The notes: generated by a model not told the origin, from the letters alone. A stretch of 15,825 bases of DNA from an uncultured Bacilli bacterium (GCA_948874605.1 CAQRXS010000016.1:1-15825); one strand, 5' to 3'; positions 7,261-15,442 are shown, counted from the stretch's first letter. Program-made: numbers and translations.

Positions 7261-7826
7261 ACTAACTGTCCCTTCCATTTTAAATGTGGTATTTGTAATT
7301 TCGATAATTGGAAAAACGAAACCACTAGCAGAACTCCAATATAAAAATATGGGAAAATATTTTTAAATACTTCTCGTAACATAAATATAGTTGGAAAAAT
7401 AAGCGACGCTGGAGTTACAGGAAGCCCTGTATAATATTGTCGCGCTCCTGACTCTTTTGTTCTTCGCATCATTTCATCTACGTTAAACCATGCAAGCCTA
7501 GAAATAGCAGCAAACATGTAAATAAAAGACAAAACTTGTAACAAGACATTACCACTAGAAATTTGAAAAGCTAACATTGTTGGTGCAACGCCAAAACAAA
7601 TAACATCGGACAAGGAATCTAATTGGACTCCATAGTTTTTTTCAAATTCACTTCGCTTTTTCTTGCTTCGTGCAACAAAGCCATCCATAGAATCAAAAAA
7701 ACCTGAAATAAGAAGTAACAAAACCCCATAAGCTATATTACCTGTCAAAGTAAAATAAATACTTAAAATACCACATATCGTACCAAAAAACGTAAATAAT
7801 GCCGTATAATCATAAATTCCTATCAT
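7206..7826 (-). CDS. pssA: CDP-diacylglycerol-serine O-phosphatidyltransferase
   Basis: Integral membrane enzyme that condenses CDP-diacylglycerol with L-serine to give phosphatidylserine and CMP. The 206 aa contain the CDP-alcohol phosphotransferase signature: Asp48-Gly49, Ala52-Arg53, Gly66, Asp70 and Asp74. The AR-to-G spacing is 12 residues (SKKKRSEFEKNY), longer than the usual 8 but familiar from clostridial PssA proteins. DSLSDVICFGVAPT follows. Several hydrophobic helices are visible, including the last 20 residues. The ATG is at 7824-7826 with AAGGAG 9 nt upstream. It overlaps the upstream membrane-protein gene by 17 nt and psd by 55 nt, so translation is probably coupled throughout. 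Serine as substrate rather than another alcohol is inferred from psd being next. Confidence 0.93.
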   Translation of the reverse strand: MIGIYDYTALFTFFGTICGILSIYFTLTGNIAYGVLLLLISGFFDSMDGFVARSKKKRSEFEKNYGVQLDSLSDVICFGVAPTMLAFQISSGNVLLQVLSFIYMFAAISRLAWFNVDEMMRRTKESGARQYYTGLPVTPASLIFPTIFMLREVFKNIFPYFYIGVLLVVSFFQLSKLQIPHLKWKGQLVCTIYGIIVLILLILTIL

Positions 7827-8850
7827 ACGAAATCGCTCCTTTTCTTTTTATAAAATGAAAAATTAAATAAAACATTCCACTAAGTAATACTACAACATAA
7901 AAACTTATTCCTCGCAGTAACATCATTGCCGCTGTTGCAAGAGTGCTACCATAAATCATCTGATTTACCCCCAACAACAAACCTTCACTAATTCCAACCC
8001 CACCTGGCGATGGAACAAAATCTGCAGCTAGAGTAATACAAACCTGAAGAGATATAATTTCTAATACATTCAAACTGTTTAAACCAAAAGCAATATAAAT
8101 GATACAGCTTACAGAAAGCAAACATACTCTCTGTAATAATAATATCACAAAAGACTCAAATAATACAGAAGGATGTTTTTTAGTAAATATTGCGCATTCT
8201 TGATATTCACCAATCGCTAATGAAAATTTATGTTCTAAATCATTAGTAGACTTTAAAAATGGGATTTTCTTTAAGACACGAAATAAAAAATTAGCAAGTT
8301 TAGGAATTACTTTCTTAGAATAGATTAAGAGCAAAAATAAGAAAATCACAAGAATGGTTGTTACAAAACCTAGAATAACCAACCATGAGAATAATGAACT
8401 TCGAGAAAAAATCACATTAGAATAAAAAATAAACGCAAATATTGCTAAAACAATTAAAGCAATTTTATAAATAACCGTATTTAAAAGAACAACAATAGAA
8501 TTAATACGATATGGAATATCATCTCGACTCATTTCTACCATTTGTACAGGTTGTCCTCCAATGCTACTCGGTGTGATAGCCGAAAAATAAATTTCGGTAC
8601 ACAAATAACCAAGAGCTTGATACCAGCTTATTTTCTTTCCAAAATGATATAAAATACGTTTTAAATAAAGACTTGCAAAAAAAGCATATCCAGATACAAA
8701 AACAAAAGAAAGTAAAATATAAGTAGGATTGCAAAGTTTTAAACACTCTAAAAAATCAGCTATAGAATAATCTTTTAATACAAAATAATAGGTTCCAATT
8801 AGTAATACGAAAAACAATAAAATCGATAAAACATATTTTTTACCCTTCAC
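7810..8850 (-). CDS. YbhN/AglD-type flippase-like-domain membrane protein
   Basis: A 346-aa polytopic membrane protein of the lysylphosphatidylglycerol synthase transmembrane-domain (UPF0104) family. Family hallmarks are SAITPSSIGGQPVQMVEM (about 90-107, normally xxTPxxxGGxPxR) and PSPGGVGISEGLL (about 280-292, normally PxPGGxGxxE). About eight transmembrane helices are apparent (near 7-24, 44-62, 117-143, 154-177, 219-247, 262-277, 297-313, 315-334). There is no soluble aminoacyltransferase domain, so it is not a complete MprF. Related domains are thought to move lipids across membranes; being first in an operon with pssA and psd fits lipid trafficking, but this is inference. I chose GTG at 8848-8850 because AGGTGG (8856-8861) lies 5 nt upstream; a GTG at 8857-8859 overlaps that site. 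The 3' end overlaps pssA by 17 nt. Confidence 0.85.
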   Translation of the reverse strand: MKGKKYVLSILLFFVLLIGTYYFVLKDYSIADFLECLKLCNPTYILLSFVFVSGYAFFASLYLKRILYHFGKKISWYQALGYLCTEIYFSAITPSSIGGQPVQMVEMSRDDIPYRINSIVVLLNTVIYKIALIVLAIFAFIFYSNVIFSRSSLFSWLVILGFVTTILVIFLFLLLIYSKKVIPKLANFLFRVLKKIPFLKSTNDLEHKFSLAIGEYQECAIFTKKHPSVLFESFVILLLQRVCLLSVSCIIYIAFGLNSLNVLEIISLQVCITLAADFVPSPGGVGISEGLLLGVNQMIYGSTLATAAMMLLRGISFYVVVLLSGMFYLIFHFIKRKGAISYDRNL

Positions 8851-8866
8851 TCTTACCACCTATTTA

Positions 8867-8875
8867 AGTCTAGCA
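8867..8875 (-). promoter_or_regulatory. Possible promoter of the ybhN-pssA-psd-pilin operon
   Basis: An extended -10-like TGCTAGACT (TAGACT at 8867-8872) lies between the valS terminator and the operon's ribosome site. No good -35 is visible. A promoter is expected here because valS is terminated just upstream; the exact element is tentative. Confidence 0.35.
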
Positions 8876-8907
8876 CAACTAAAAGAAAAATACTACTCTA
8901 AAGAAAG

Positions 8908-8934
8908 AAAAAAAGTCTTACAAAATTGTAAGAC
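8908..8934 (-). terminator. Intrinsic terminator of valS
   Basis: GTCTTACA / TGTAAGAC (within 8915-8934) forms a perfect 8-bp stem with a 4-nt loop. A run of seven T follows on the minus strand, and it starts about 25 nt after the valS stop codon. Confidence 0.85.
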
Positions 8935-8959
8935 AAATAATCCTAAAGCTCTATTTCTT

Positions 8960-11476
8960 TTATTCTTTTTCAAGCATTGCTAACTTTTTCTTTTCCATTT
9001 CTAATTTTTCTGTTTCTTCTGCAACTAATTTTTCTGGTGCTTTCTTTACAAAATTCTCATTAGAAAGTAATTTACTTCTTTTTTCTATGCTACATTTCAA
9101 ACTTTCTATTTCCTTTTCTTTTTTTCTTTTATCATCCTCGGTAACTTCTTTTTCGTCAAACAATTTCAAAGAATAATTCTTATATGCTACAGTATAATAT
9201 TCTCCATCTTTTGCATCAATAATATGCCCTTCTAATTTAACTAATTTTGAAATAAGAGAATAATCTTCTGCATTCTCTAAAACAACAGAAAATTCTTTAC
9301 CAATATTATGTTCTTGCTTGATAGTTCTAAATTCTTTAACAAAAGCCAAAATATTACTAATCTTTTCTTCCTCTTTTTCATATACTTTAGACTTATCATA
9401 TAAAGGATATGTTGCAAGCATAATAGTCTCTTCCTTTGTAAGATTTCTATATATTTCTTCTGTCACAAAAGGCATAAATGGATGAAGCATTTTTAATATT
9501 CCGACTAAGACTTCATAAAGTGTTCGCTTAGTAGACCTCTCATCAATTGAAAATTTTGCAATTTCGATATATTGATCACAAAAATCTTCCCATATAAATT
9601 TATAAAGTATACTTCCTACATTTTGAAATTCATATTTATCCATATATTTTGTTACATCTTTAATTGTTTTTTCAAAACGAGTTAAAATCCATTTATCAGT
9701 TTCTTGATATTCTGAAGATTCCGGAATATCCTCTAAATTCATCATTACAAAACGAGATGCATTCCATATTTTATTAATAAAATTCCACGTACTACGAACC
9801 ATCGTTTCATCATAACGAAGATCGGTTCCTTGTGCAGTAGATGTCGCTAAATAATACCGAAGCGCATCTGCTCCATATTCTTCTATCACATCCATCGGAT
9901 CCACGCCATTACCTAAGCTTTTACTCATTTTTCTGCCCATTTTATCACGAATTAAACCATGGATATAACAATACTCAAATGGTCTAGTACCTGTAAAATG
10001 AAGTCCTTGAAAAGTCATACGATTCACCCAAAACGGAATAATATCATACCCTGTTACTAAAATGTTAGTCGGATAGTATTTTTTTAAATCTTCTGTTAAC
10101 TCTGGCCATCCCAAAGTACTAAACGGCCACAAAGCACTAGAAAACCAAGTATCTAAAACATCTTCATCTTGTACCCATCCTTCGCCTGGAGATTCCATTC
10201 CAACAAAGACTTCTTCATCCTTATACCAAGCCGGAATTTGATGTCCCCACCACAACTGACGAGAAATACACCAATCATATGTAATTTCCATCCAATGATT
10301 CATAATTTTTTCATAACGACTAGGCAAGAAATGAACCTTTTTATTTTTATCTTTTTGATTTTCTAAAACATTATCAGCAAGAGGTCTCATTTTAACAAAC
10401 CATTGCTTTGAAACAACAGGTTCGATAGGTACATCTGTTCTTTCAGAATGCCCAACACTATGCGTAATTTTCTCAATTTGCAATAAATAATTTTTTTCTT
10501 CTAATTCTTTTACGATAGCCTCTCTACATTCAAAACGGTCCATGCCTTTAAAATGTAGTGCATTTTCATTCATTCTTCCATCTAAACCGATAACAGTAAT
10601 TCCTTTTAAGTTGTGTCGTTGTCCTACCTCGTAATCATTTGGATCATGATTTACTGTAATTTTAACTACACCAGTCCCTTTTTCTGGATCCGCATGCTCA
10701 TCTGCAACAATCGGAATTTCTCTTCCAACAAGCGGCAAAATTACATACTCTCCAACATATTTAGCATATCGTTCATCATTAGGATTTACAGCTACAGCAT
10801 TATCTCCAAGCATCGTTTCGGGTCTTGTCGTTGCAACATCTAAATACTCTTCACTACCTTTAATTGGATACTTAATATGGTAAAAGGCACCTTCAACATC
10901 TTTATAAATAACTTCCTCATTGGATAAAGCCGTTTTTGCTTGAGGATCCCAGTTAATCATTCTCTCGCCGCGATAGATAAGCCCTTGATTGTACAAATCA
11001 ACAAATACACGACGTACTGCATGAGATAAACCTTCATCTAAAGTAAATCGTTCCTTATTATAATCTAAGCCAAGACCTAATTTAGCCCATTGATTATGTA
11101 TATTTTCAGCATATTCATGAGCCCAATCCCAAGCTTTTTCTGTCCAATCTTCTCTAGACATACTACGAGGATCTATTCCTGATTCTCGCAATTTTTTATC
11201 TACTTTTGCCTGAGTTGCAATACCAGCATGATCCATTCCAGGTACCCACAATGCATCAAACCCTTGCATTCTTTTATAACGAATAATAATATCTTGAATT
11301 GATGTATCCCAAGCATGTCCTAAATGAAGTTTTCCAGTGACATTTGGTGGCGGAATCACAATAGTGAAAGGTTGTCCGCCGTTTTTCCCAGAATCAAAAT
11401 ATCCCTTTTCTTTCCATGTTTGATATTTTCCTTCTTCTACATTTTTATGATTATATTTTTTATCGATGATTTCCAT
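8960..11476 (-). CDS. valS: Valine-tRNA ligase
   Basis: Class I aminoacyl-tRNA synthetase charging tRNA-Val in the cytoplasm. The 838 aa are slightly shorter than typical bacterial ValS (~880). In order: [13 protein letters not shown] with the HIGH-type motif HLGH (51-54); the CP1 editing domain with [11 protein letters not shown] (215-225), which removes mischarged threonine; the [11 protein letters not shown] motif (KMSKS at 516-520); a helical anticodon-binding domain; and a charged C-terminal coiled coil (about 775-838) of the ValS type that contacts tRNA. The ATG at 11474-11476 has AGGAGG 8 nt upstream, located inside the end of the preceding gene, with a 17-nt overlap. It is the third gene of a T-box-regulated operon, so expression should rise when tRNA-Val is uncharged. 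Confidence 0.97.
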   Translation of the reverse strand: MEIIDKKYNHKNVEEGKYQTWKEKGYFDSGKNGGQPFTIVIPPPNVTGKLHLGHAWDTSIQDIIIRYKRMQGFDALWVPGMDHAGIATQAKVDKKLRESGIDPRSMSREDWTEKAWDWAHEYAENIHNQWAKLGLGLDYNKERFTLDEGLSHAVRRVFVDLYNQGLIYRGERMINWDPQAKTALSNEEVIYKDVEGAFYHIKYPIKGSEEYLDVATTRPETMLGDNAVAVNPNDERYAKYVGEYVILPLVGREIPIVADEHADPEKGTGVVKITVNHDPNDYEVGQRHNLKGITVIGLDGRMNENALHFKGMDRFECREAIVKELEEKNYLLQIEKITHSVGHSERTDVPIEPVVSKQWFVKMRPLADNVLENQKDKNKKVHFLPSRYEKIMNHWMEITYDWCISRQLWWGHQIPAWYKDEEVFVGMESPGEGWVQDEDVLDTWFSSALWPFSTLGWPELTEDLKKYYPTNILVTGYDIIPFWVNRMTFQGLHFTGTRPFEYCYIHGLIRDKMGRKMSKSLGNGVDPMDVIEEYGADALRYYLATSTAQGTDLRYDETMVRSTWNFINKIWNASRFVMMNLEDIPESSEYQETDKWILTRFEKTIKDVTKYMDKYEFQNVGSILYKFIWEDFCDQYIEIAKFSIDERSTKRTLYEVLVGILKMLHPFMPFVTEEIYRNLTKEETIMLATYPLYDKSKVYEKEEEKISNILAFVKEFRTIKQEHNIGKEFSVVLENAEDYSLISKLVKLEGHIIDAKDGEYYTVAYKNYSLKLFDEKEVTEDDKRKKEKEIESLKCSIEKRSKLLSNENFVKKAPEKLVAEETEKLEMEKKKLAMLEKE

Positions 11477-11861
11477 AATTTTCTCCTCCTAAATATATTT
11501 GTAATTTACGGTTTAGTTCTTCTAGAACAAGGTTTCTACTATTTAAAGAATCTTCATAATCTGCAAGATAAAGATAATCATCCTCCCTTTTCGTAAAGGC
11601 TCCCATTAACTTTCCACAATCTCTAAAAAATTCTAAAACAAATAAAGTCCCAATTGCTTCACTAATGAAGTGAATATTAGGATAAAACTCCATTAATTGT
11701 TCAATTTTAGAATTTTTTCTAGCTACATTACCACAATTTCTTCTAGTCTTTAAAATATCTTCAAACATTTTCTCAGCAATCCGATCATGTAAACCACATT
11801 CTAATTCTTCAAGACCAATTTTTAGTGTTCCATCTGGGTTAATAGCGTACACTTTTTTCAT
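11460..11861 (-). CDS. Unknown 133-aa protein in the valS operon
   Basis: I do not recognise a family. It looks soluble, with no signal peptide, and is predicted mixed alpha/beta; Cys22, Cys43 and Cys82 do not form a metal-site pattern. A hydrophobic stretch ([15 protein letters not shown], 65-79) is probably a buried helix, and the C-terminal third (108-124) is an amphipathic helix. The ATG overlaps the TGA of the upstream gene (ATGA) with AAAGG 9 nt before it. Its last codons contain the valS ribosome binding site, and its stop lies 17 nt inside valS, so all three genes are translationally coupled. Intact frame, tight packing and good ribosome sites argue it is real. A link to valine or tRNA-Val metabolism is suggested only by context. 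Confidence 0.8.
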   Translation of the reverse strand: MKKVYAINPDGTLKIGLEELECGLHDRIAEKMFEDILKTRRNCGNVARKNSKIEQLMEFYPNIHFISEAIGTLFVLEFFRDCGKLMGAFTKREDDYLYLADYEDSLNSRNLVLEELNRKLQIYLGGENYGNHR

Positions 11862-12367
11862 AATTTTTGCCTTTCTTCGGTATCCAAAAGTGATTTCTTT
11901 ATGTGTAAGACATTTAGTAAATCACCCATTACATTATTATATTGAGTCATTAACGGTACATCTTCTAAATTAGTTTCTCTTATAAATGGTTTCTCTATAT
12001 TAGCTTCATTCTTACAATAAGTTATAAAACCTAGATGCTTCGCTTCCATGTCTCCATATTCTTCCTTAATATAAGTTATCATTTCTTCGTTAACATAATC
12101 GCCAAGAAAGAAAAATAAATAACTTTCAGTCTCGTAAAGAACACTAAAACCTACTGAAAAAGCCAGATACGTAGCCCTAGGAATAACAGCTCCATAAAAA
12201 ACCATTGCTCCATGTTGCTCACTAATTTCCTTAGAATCATTCGCATTTTTCCAAATTTGTTCCGATAGTAAATCATAAACCATTTCTTCATGAAGCCTCG
12301 CAGATTCAGGTTCATAAACATCAAGTATTTCTATCGGAGTAAATACGGTCACTTTTTTGTATTTCAT
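11858..12367 (-). CDS. Unknown 169-aa protein, first gene of the valS operon
   Basis: Unrecognised. A soluble, acidic-looking protein with no signal peptide. Residues 53-90 (GAMVFYGAVIPRATYL onward to FFFLGD) are hydrophobic and beta-rich, probably the core of the fold. The N-terminal segment LHEEMVYDLLSEQIW (25-39) looks helical, as does 93-105. The LHEEMVYDLL segment vaguely resembles [14 protein letters not shown] in the next gene product, so a distant duplication is conceivable but unproven. The start is ATG at 12365-12367 with AAAGGA (12374-12379) 6 nt upstream, directly after the T-box terminator. Being first after the T-box, it is the most directly exposed to tRNA-dependent control. 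No function is proposed. Confidence 0.8.
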   Translation of the reverse strand: MKYKKVTVFTPIEILDVYEPESARLHEEMVYDLLSEQIWKNANDSKEISEQHGAMVFYGAVIPRATYLAFSVGFSVLYETESYLFFFLGDYVNEEMITYIKEEYGDMEAKHLGFITYCKNEANIEKPFIRETNLEDVPLMTQYNNVMGDLLNVLHIKKSLLDTEERQKL

Positions 12368-12380
12368 TTCTAGTCCTTTC

Positions 12381-12570
12381 TAAAAAGAAAAAGATGATAC
12401 CAAAGGAGTCTATGATAGACGGTACCATCCTTAATTTTACTTATTCTTTTAACGCTCCAACGCGGTTCATGCTCCCTTGCAACCTTCAAAATAAACTTAT
12501 CTTTGTTCACACCTGCCACAAAGTCTCTAAAATGAAGTTTATTTCTACTCCTCAAGTTCCTCACATTTCT
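12381..12570 (-). promoter_or_regulatory. T-box riboswitch leader (probably valine)
   Basis: A tRNA-sensing leader RNA of about 200 nt before the valS operon. Stem I contains helix AAATAAACTT / AAGTTTATTT (12535-12544 with 12489-12498), the AGAGA bulge (12524-12528), and distal hairpin CTTTGT / ACAAAG with GGTGTGA in its loop. The specifier loop has AGTA on one side and GAAGGTTG on the other; GTT (12481-12483, valine) is the likely specifier, though overlapping GGT (glycine) cannot be excluded by eye. The T-box sequence AAGGATGGTACCG is at 12420-12432. The competing terminator pairs GATGGTACC (12421-12429) with GGTATCATC (12393-12401), then a T-rich run to 12381. Uncharged tRNA-Val would stabilise the antiterminator and allow transcription. 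Confidence 0.9.
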
Positions 12571-12576
12571 AAATTA

Positions 12577-12604
12577 ATCATACCATAAATATCAAGAAAA
12601 TCAA
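12577..12604 (-). promoter_or_regulatory. Promoter of the T-box/valS operon
   Basis: TTGATT (12599-12604), a 16-nt spacer and an extended -10, TGGTATGAT (TATGAT at 12577-12582). The start would be near 12570, just ahead of T-box Stem I. The -35 sits in a tandem repeat of TCAAGAAAA on the plus strand (12592-12609). Confidence 0.7.
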
Positions 12605-12610
12605 GAAAAA

Positions 12611-12885
12611 TTATCTAGACTTTGAAACATCCTGTTCTTTAGTATCATACGTTAATATTTCAAATTGTTGTTCTTGGCGTATTACTCTATATCAAGCTTT
12701 AAGAGCAACTTTTTTTTGATGGAATATTATTGTACATAATTTCTAATACGGGATGGGAAACTTTTTTAGTAGCTTGACATAATGCTTCTGTAGCAATTCC
12801 TTTGTTCTGATATTCATCATAAACCTGATAAACTTTACGATTATTTATTAGATATCCTACTTCTAATTGTAAATCCTCATCCTTA
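12611..12885 (-). pseudogene. Remnant of a GNAT-family N-acetyltransferase
   Basis: After queH the minus strand holds acetyltransferase-like coding pieces in different frames. The frame ending at 12699 reads VGYLINN, then DEYQNKGIATEAL, which resembles the acetyl-CoA-binding motif of GNAT proteins (Q/RxxGxG/A). It goes on to PVLEIMYNNIPSKK, which resembles the usual NxxSxKxxEKxGF end. The frame then breaks at a run of A; further on, another frame reads VIRQEQQFEILTYDTKEQ and stops at 12611. No start codon, ribosome site or N-terminal half is visible. The open frame reaches 13070 only because it overlaps queH. Most likely a truncated, frameshifted relic. Confidence 0.6.
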
Positions 12886-13524
12886 ATAAGATAGCTGGTT
12901 TCTGCCTCTTTTCTGTAGTTCCCTTTCAACTTTTGAAAATTTACATCCACAATAGTCTTGGCGATATAAATGATATTCGCGTGAAAGTTGAATACTCTTT
13001 TTATAACCATCCTGTTTTTTAAAATCACTATACAAAAACTTAACAATATATTTCTGTTCCAAATCCTCACCTATTTTATTTAAGATTTGAGCATTTTTAT
13101 ACGGACTCACTGTTAAACTAGTTCCAAAAAAATCATATCCTTTTTCTTTAGCCAATCGAGCCACAAATTCTAATCGAAGTTGAAAACATTTAGAACATCT
13201 AATCCCGCCTTCTGGCACGGTTTCTAAACCTTTTGCAATACTTACAAACTTTTCATTTTCATAATCACAATCTATAAAATTTACAGGATTTTGAGTACTA
13301 TACTCTCGAATAAACCGCTTTTGTTCTTCTTTTCGAATTTCATATTCTTCTTTTGGTTCTATATTCGGATTATAATAAACTACTGTAATAGAAAAAAACT
13401 CAGAAAGACGTTCAATCACTGCTGAAGAACAAGGTGCACAACAAGTATGAAGAAGAAGCGTAGGTGTCTTACTATTGATAGAATTTATAATTTCTTGCAT
13501 TCGTTTGTTATAATCAATTTTCAC
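12883..13524 (-). CDS. queH: Epoxyqueuosine reductase QueH
   Basis: Catalyses the last step of queuosine biosynthesis, reducing epoxyqueuosine to queuosine in tRNA with GUN anticodons; it is the non-homologous replacement of QueG (former DUF208 family). Conserved parts: LLLHTCCAPCSS with Cys28, Cys29 and Cys32; NPNIEPKEEY; GIRCSKCFQLRL with Cys110 and Cys113; FGTSLTVSPYKN; and YCGCKFS with Cys192 and Cys194. These cysteines bind the iron-sulfur and metal centres. The frame is open to 13590, but the GTG at 13522-13524 is preferred: GGAAGTGAT, a near-full anti-16S match, lies just upstream and the N-terminus then fits the family (213 aa). It overlaps ftsQ by 11 nt. No other queuosine genes are visible nearby. 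Confidence 0.92.
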   Translation of the reverse strand: MKIDYNKRMQEIINSINSKTPTLLLHTCCAPCSSAVIERLSEFFSITVVYYNPNIEPKEEYEIRKEEQKRFIREYSTQNPVNFIDCDYENEKFVSIAKGLETVPEGGIRCSKCFQLRLEFVARLAKEKGYDFFGTSLTVSPYKNAQILNKIGEDLEQKYIVKFLYSDFKKQDGYKKSIQLSREYHLYRQDYCGCKFSKVERELQKRGRNQLSY

Positions 13525-14236
13525 GTTTATCACTTCCATATTCACTGAAAGATATTTTATCACTAGAAGAATCCAAATACAAGATACCATTTTTCCCCTC
13601 TAATGAAGCATAAATTTCAATATAATTATTAAGTTTTTCCATATGTAGTAAATTTACATAAACACTATTCGTATCACTCATTCTCAAAAAGAATCTCGTT
13701 TCATCAATCATAACATCATTACTTTTCCATGGTTGATATTCTATTTCGCTAATTAAATGTCGTACATCCGTATTTACAAGATTTAATTTTTCAATCAGTT
13801 TTTCAAAATAACTATCAGGAACATAATTAATAAGCATAGGAATACCATCTATAGAAGGTCGTGATATACTTCGTTTATTTTCTAAAACAACTTTATTATT
13901 ATTGCGATTAAAAAATAAAGGCTTTGCTTCTACAATATCAATTGTTAAATTTCCTAATAAATCCCTTTTAATTTTTACTGTATCAACAAAATCAATTGAT
14001 TTAATACTATCTTCAAGATCTTTTCGAGTTTTTTCAAAAAGCTTCGGATAATTTTTATAACCAATAGCAGTTATAATTTCATTATCACTTACGAAATCAT
14101 TGCCACGAATTAAAATATGCTTTGTAGGTAAAGATTGCACATACATATAGCACATACCAGCAAGAAAAAGAAGCAAAACCAATCTTAAAATTACTTTCCA
14201 TTTAAACTTTCTTTTTTTAGTTACCTTTTTTGCCAC
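13514..14236 (-). CDS. ftsQ: Cell division protein FtsQ/DivIB
   Basis: Bitopic membrane protein of the divisome; with FtsL and FtsB it controls septal peptidoglycan synthesis. The 240 aa consist of a short lysine-rich cytoplasmic tail (VTKKRKFKWK), one transmembrane helix (about 15-34) and an extracellular POTRA domain (about 39-105, beginning ILIRGNDFVSDNEI and containing YPKLFEKTRKDLEDSIKSI), followed by the beta/FtsQ domain. The GTG at 14234-14236 is preferred over the ATG at 14246-14248: GGTGAT lies between them, and the promoter would start transcription at about the ATG itself. It follows murG, as in the division and cell wall (dcw) cluster, but is followed by queH rather than ftsA/ftsZ. 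The 11-nt overlap with queH implies co-translation. Confidence 0.88.
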   Translation of the reverse strand: MAKKVTKKRKFKWKVILRLVLLLFLAGMCYMYVQSLPTKHILIRGNDFVSDNEIITAIGYKNYPKLFEKTRKDLEDSIKSIDFVDTVKIKRDLLGNLTIDIVEAKPLFFNRNNNKVVLENKRSISRPSIDGIPMLINYVPDSYFEKLIEKLNLVNTDVRHLISEIEYQPWKSNDVMIDETRFFLRMSDTNSVYVNLLHMEKLNNYIEIYASLEGKNGILYLDSSSDKISFSEYGSDKREN

Positions 14237-14254
14237 ACAAATCACCATTTTCTT

Positions 14255-14284
14255 TTTATAGTCTTCTTAAATTAATTTTATCAA
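14255..14284 (-). promoter_or_regulatory. Promoter of ftsQ-queH
   Basis: TTGATA (14279-14284), an 18-nt spacer and TATAAA (14255-14260), just after the murG terminator. The predicted start near 14248 leaves a leader of only about 12 nt containing GGTGAT, which decides in favour of the GTG start. Confidence 0.65.
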
Positions 14285-14322
14285 AACTTCTTGGGTATTT
14301 CCAGTGATATTTAAGTTATTTA

Positions 14323-14347
14323 AAAAAAGCATTTAATTTGCTTTTTT
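14323..14347 (-). terminator. Intrinsic terminator of murG, overlapping its stop codon
   Basis: AAAAAAGCA / TGCTTTTTT (14339-14347 with 14323-14331 on the plus strand) forms a 9-bp stem with a 7-nt loop. The murG TAA (14333-14335) lies in the loop, and the 3' arm plus one extra T supplies the T-run. AU-rich, so probably partial. Confidence 0.65.
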
Positions 14348-15424
14348 ATCTATTAATTTTTTTATTTCGTTATAAATCATAGTAGCGCTTTCTAAAGTGT
14401 CACTTTTCTGCATTGCCTCAATCATATTTTTCCTAAGATTCTGATCATTCAAAACTTTATCTATTGAAGTTTCTATTACTTCATTAGATAAATCTTTTTC
14501 TTCTAATAAATAAATACAATTTGCATCGCTTAATTCTTTCGCGTTATAATATTGATGATTATTAGCTACATATGGACTTGGTATAATAATAGAAGGAATT
14601 TCTAAGGCAAGTATTTCACTTAAAGCCCCTGCTCCAGCTCTAGAAATAACTAAATCACTAATTTTTAATAATCCAGGTAATTCATCCATATAAGGAACCA
14701 CTTTTACATTAGATGGAAATCTAGCCTCATTAAGAAAATCATCATATAAACTTTTTCCTGTAATATACAATACTTCATAATCTTTATGTTGTATCGTTTC
14801 TAAAAAACTTTTGAATTTATTATTTAATGAACCACTTCCTAAAGAACCTGCTACAACTGTCACTAGACGTTTCGACTCTGAAAGCTGTAATTCACTTTTT
14901 TTCTTTTTGGGAATTTCCTTTGCCCATGCCCCACAAGGGTGCCCAGTATAAATAATTTGCCCTTTTGTTTTTAAATATTTTTTACTTTCTAAAAAAGTTA
15001 CTCCAATTAAATCAGCATATTTACTAATCATACGGTTACTTTTTCCGGGTAAACTATTTTGTTCATGAATAAATGTTTTAATGCCCAAATCATGTGCCAC
15101 TTTTAAAACAGGATAAGTCACATAACCTCCAACGCCGATTACTACATCAGGTCGTTCCATCAAAAAAAGCTGCTTACATTTTTTCTCCGCTTTTTTAAGC
15201 AAAAAAACGTTTTTAATATCTCTCATAATATTTTTACTAAATCCATAAATTTCAATTGGAATATAGCGATATCCTTTTTGAGGGATAATATCTTTTTCCA
15301 TTCGATTATGAGTTCCTATATAAATCACTTCTAAATTTTTTTCTCTTTTTTTAAATTCTTCAATGATTGCCAAAGCCGGGTTAATATGTCCCATGGTACC
15401 TCCAGCAGTAACAACAATTTTCAT
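14333..15424 (-). CDS. murG: UDP-GlcNAc:lipid I N-acetylglucosaminyltransferase MurG
   Basis: Peripheral inner-leaflet GT-B glycosyltransferase that adds GlcNAc to lipid I to give lipid II. The 363-aa length is normal. Motifs: first glycine-rich loop GGTMGHINPALAI (8-20; the usual GGTGGH has Gly replaced by Met11, catalytic-type His13 kept); GVGGYVTYP (97-105); HEQNSLPGKSNR (120-131); second glycine-rich loop AGSLGSGSLN (192-201, normally GGSxGA); SRAGAGALSE (261-270) with Glu270, the UDP-GlcNAc-binding glutamate; and NNHQYYNA (288-295). The ATG at 15422-15424 has GGGAGAG about 6 nt upstream. It has its own candidate -10 and a terminator, so it need not be cotranscribed with topA or ftsQ. It supplies lipid II, the substrate family of MurT/GatD. 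Confidence 0.95.
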   Translation of the reverse strand: MKIVVTAGGTMGHINPALAIIEEFKKREKNLEVIYIGTHNRMEKDIIPQKGYRYIPIEIYGFSKNIMRDIKNVFLLKKAEKKCKQLFLMERPDVVIGVGGYVTYPVLKVAHDLGIKTFIHEQNSLPGKSNRMISKYADLIGVTFLESKKYLKTKGQIIYTGHPCGAWAKEIPKKKKSELQLSESKRLVTVVAGSLGSGSLNNKFKSFLETIQHKDYEVLYITGKSLYDDFLNEARFPSNVKVVPYMDELPGLLKISDLVISRAGAGALSEILALEIPSIIIPSPYVANNHQYYNAKELSDANCIYLLEEKDLSNEVIETSIDKVLNDQNLRKNMIEAMQKSDTLESATMIYNEIKKLIDKKAN

Positions 15425-15442
15425 ACAAATCTCTCCCTCTTA

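Noticed and set aside
12370..12564. Open frame of 64 codons on the minus strand ahead of the valS operon
   Set aside because: It lies wholly within the T-box leader, including its terminator stem; the RNA structure explains the sequence and the peptide looks like no protein.
12394..12588. Open frame of 64 codons on the plus strand opposite the T-box
   Set aside because: Antisense to the leader, with no ribosome site and no protein-like composition.
12592..12609. Tandem TCAAGAAAA repeat
   Set aside because: Only two 9-nt units in AT-rich DNA; it contributes to the promoter -35 but is not a repeat array.
12699..13070. A 123-codon minus-strand frame as an intact gene
   Set aside because: Its first half is the wrong frame of queH; only the part past 12885 looks protein-like, and it is broken, so it is listed as a pseudogene.
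13525..13590. Longer N-terminus of QueH starting at 13590
   Set aside because: It would overlap ftsQ by 77 nt, lacks a ribosome site, and the family begins near the GTG at 13524.
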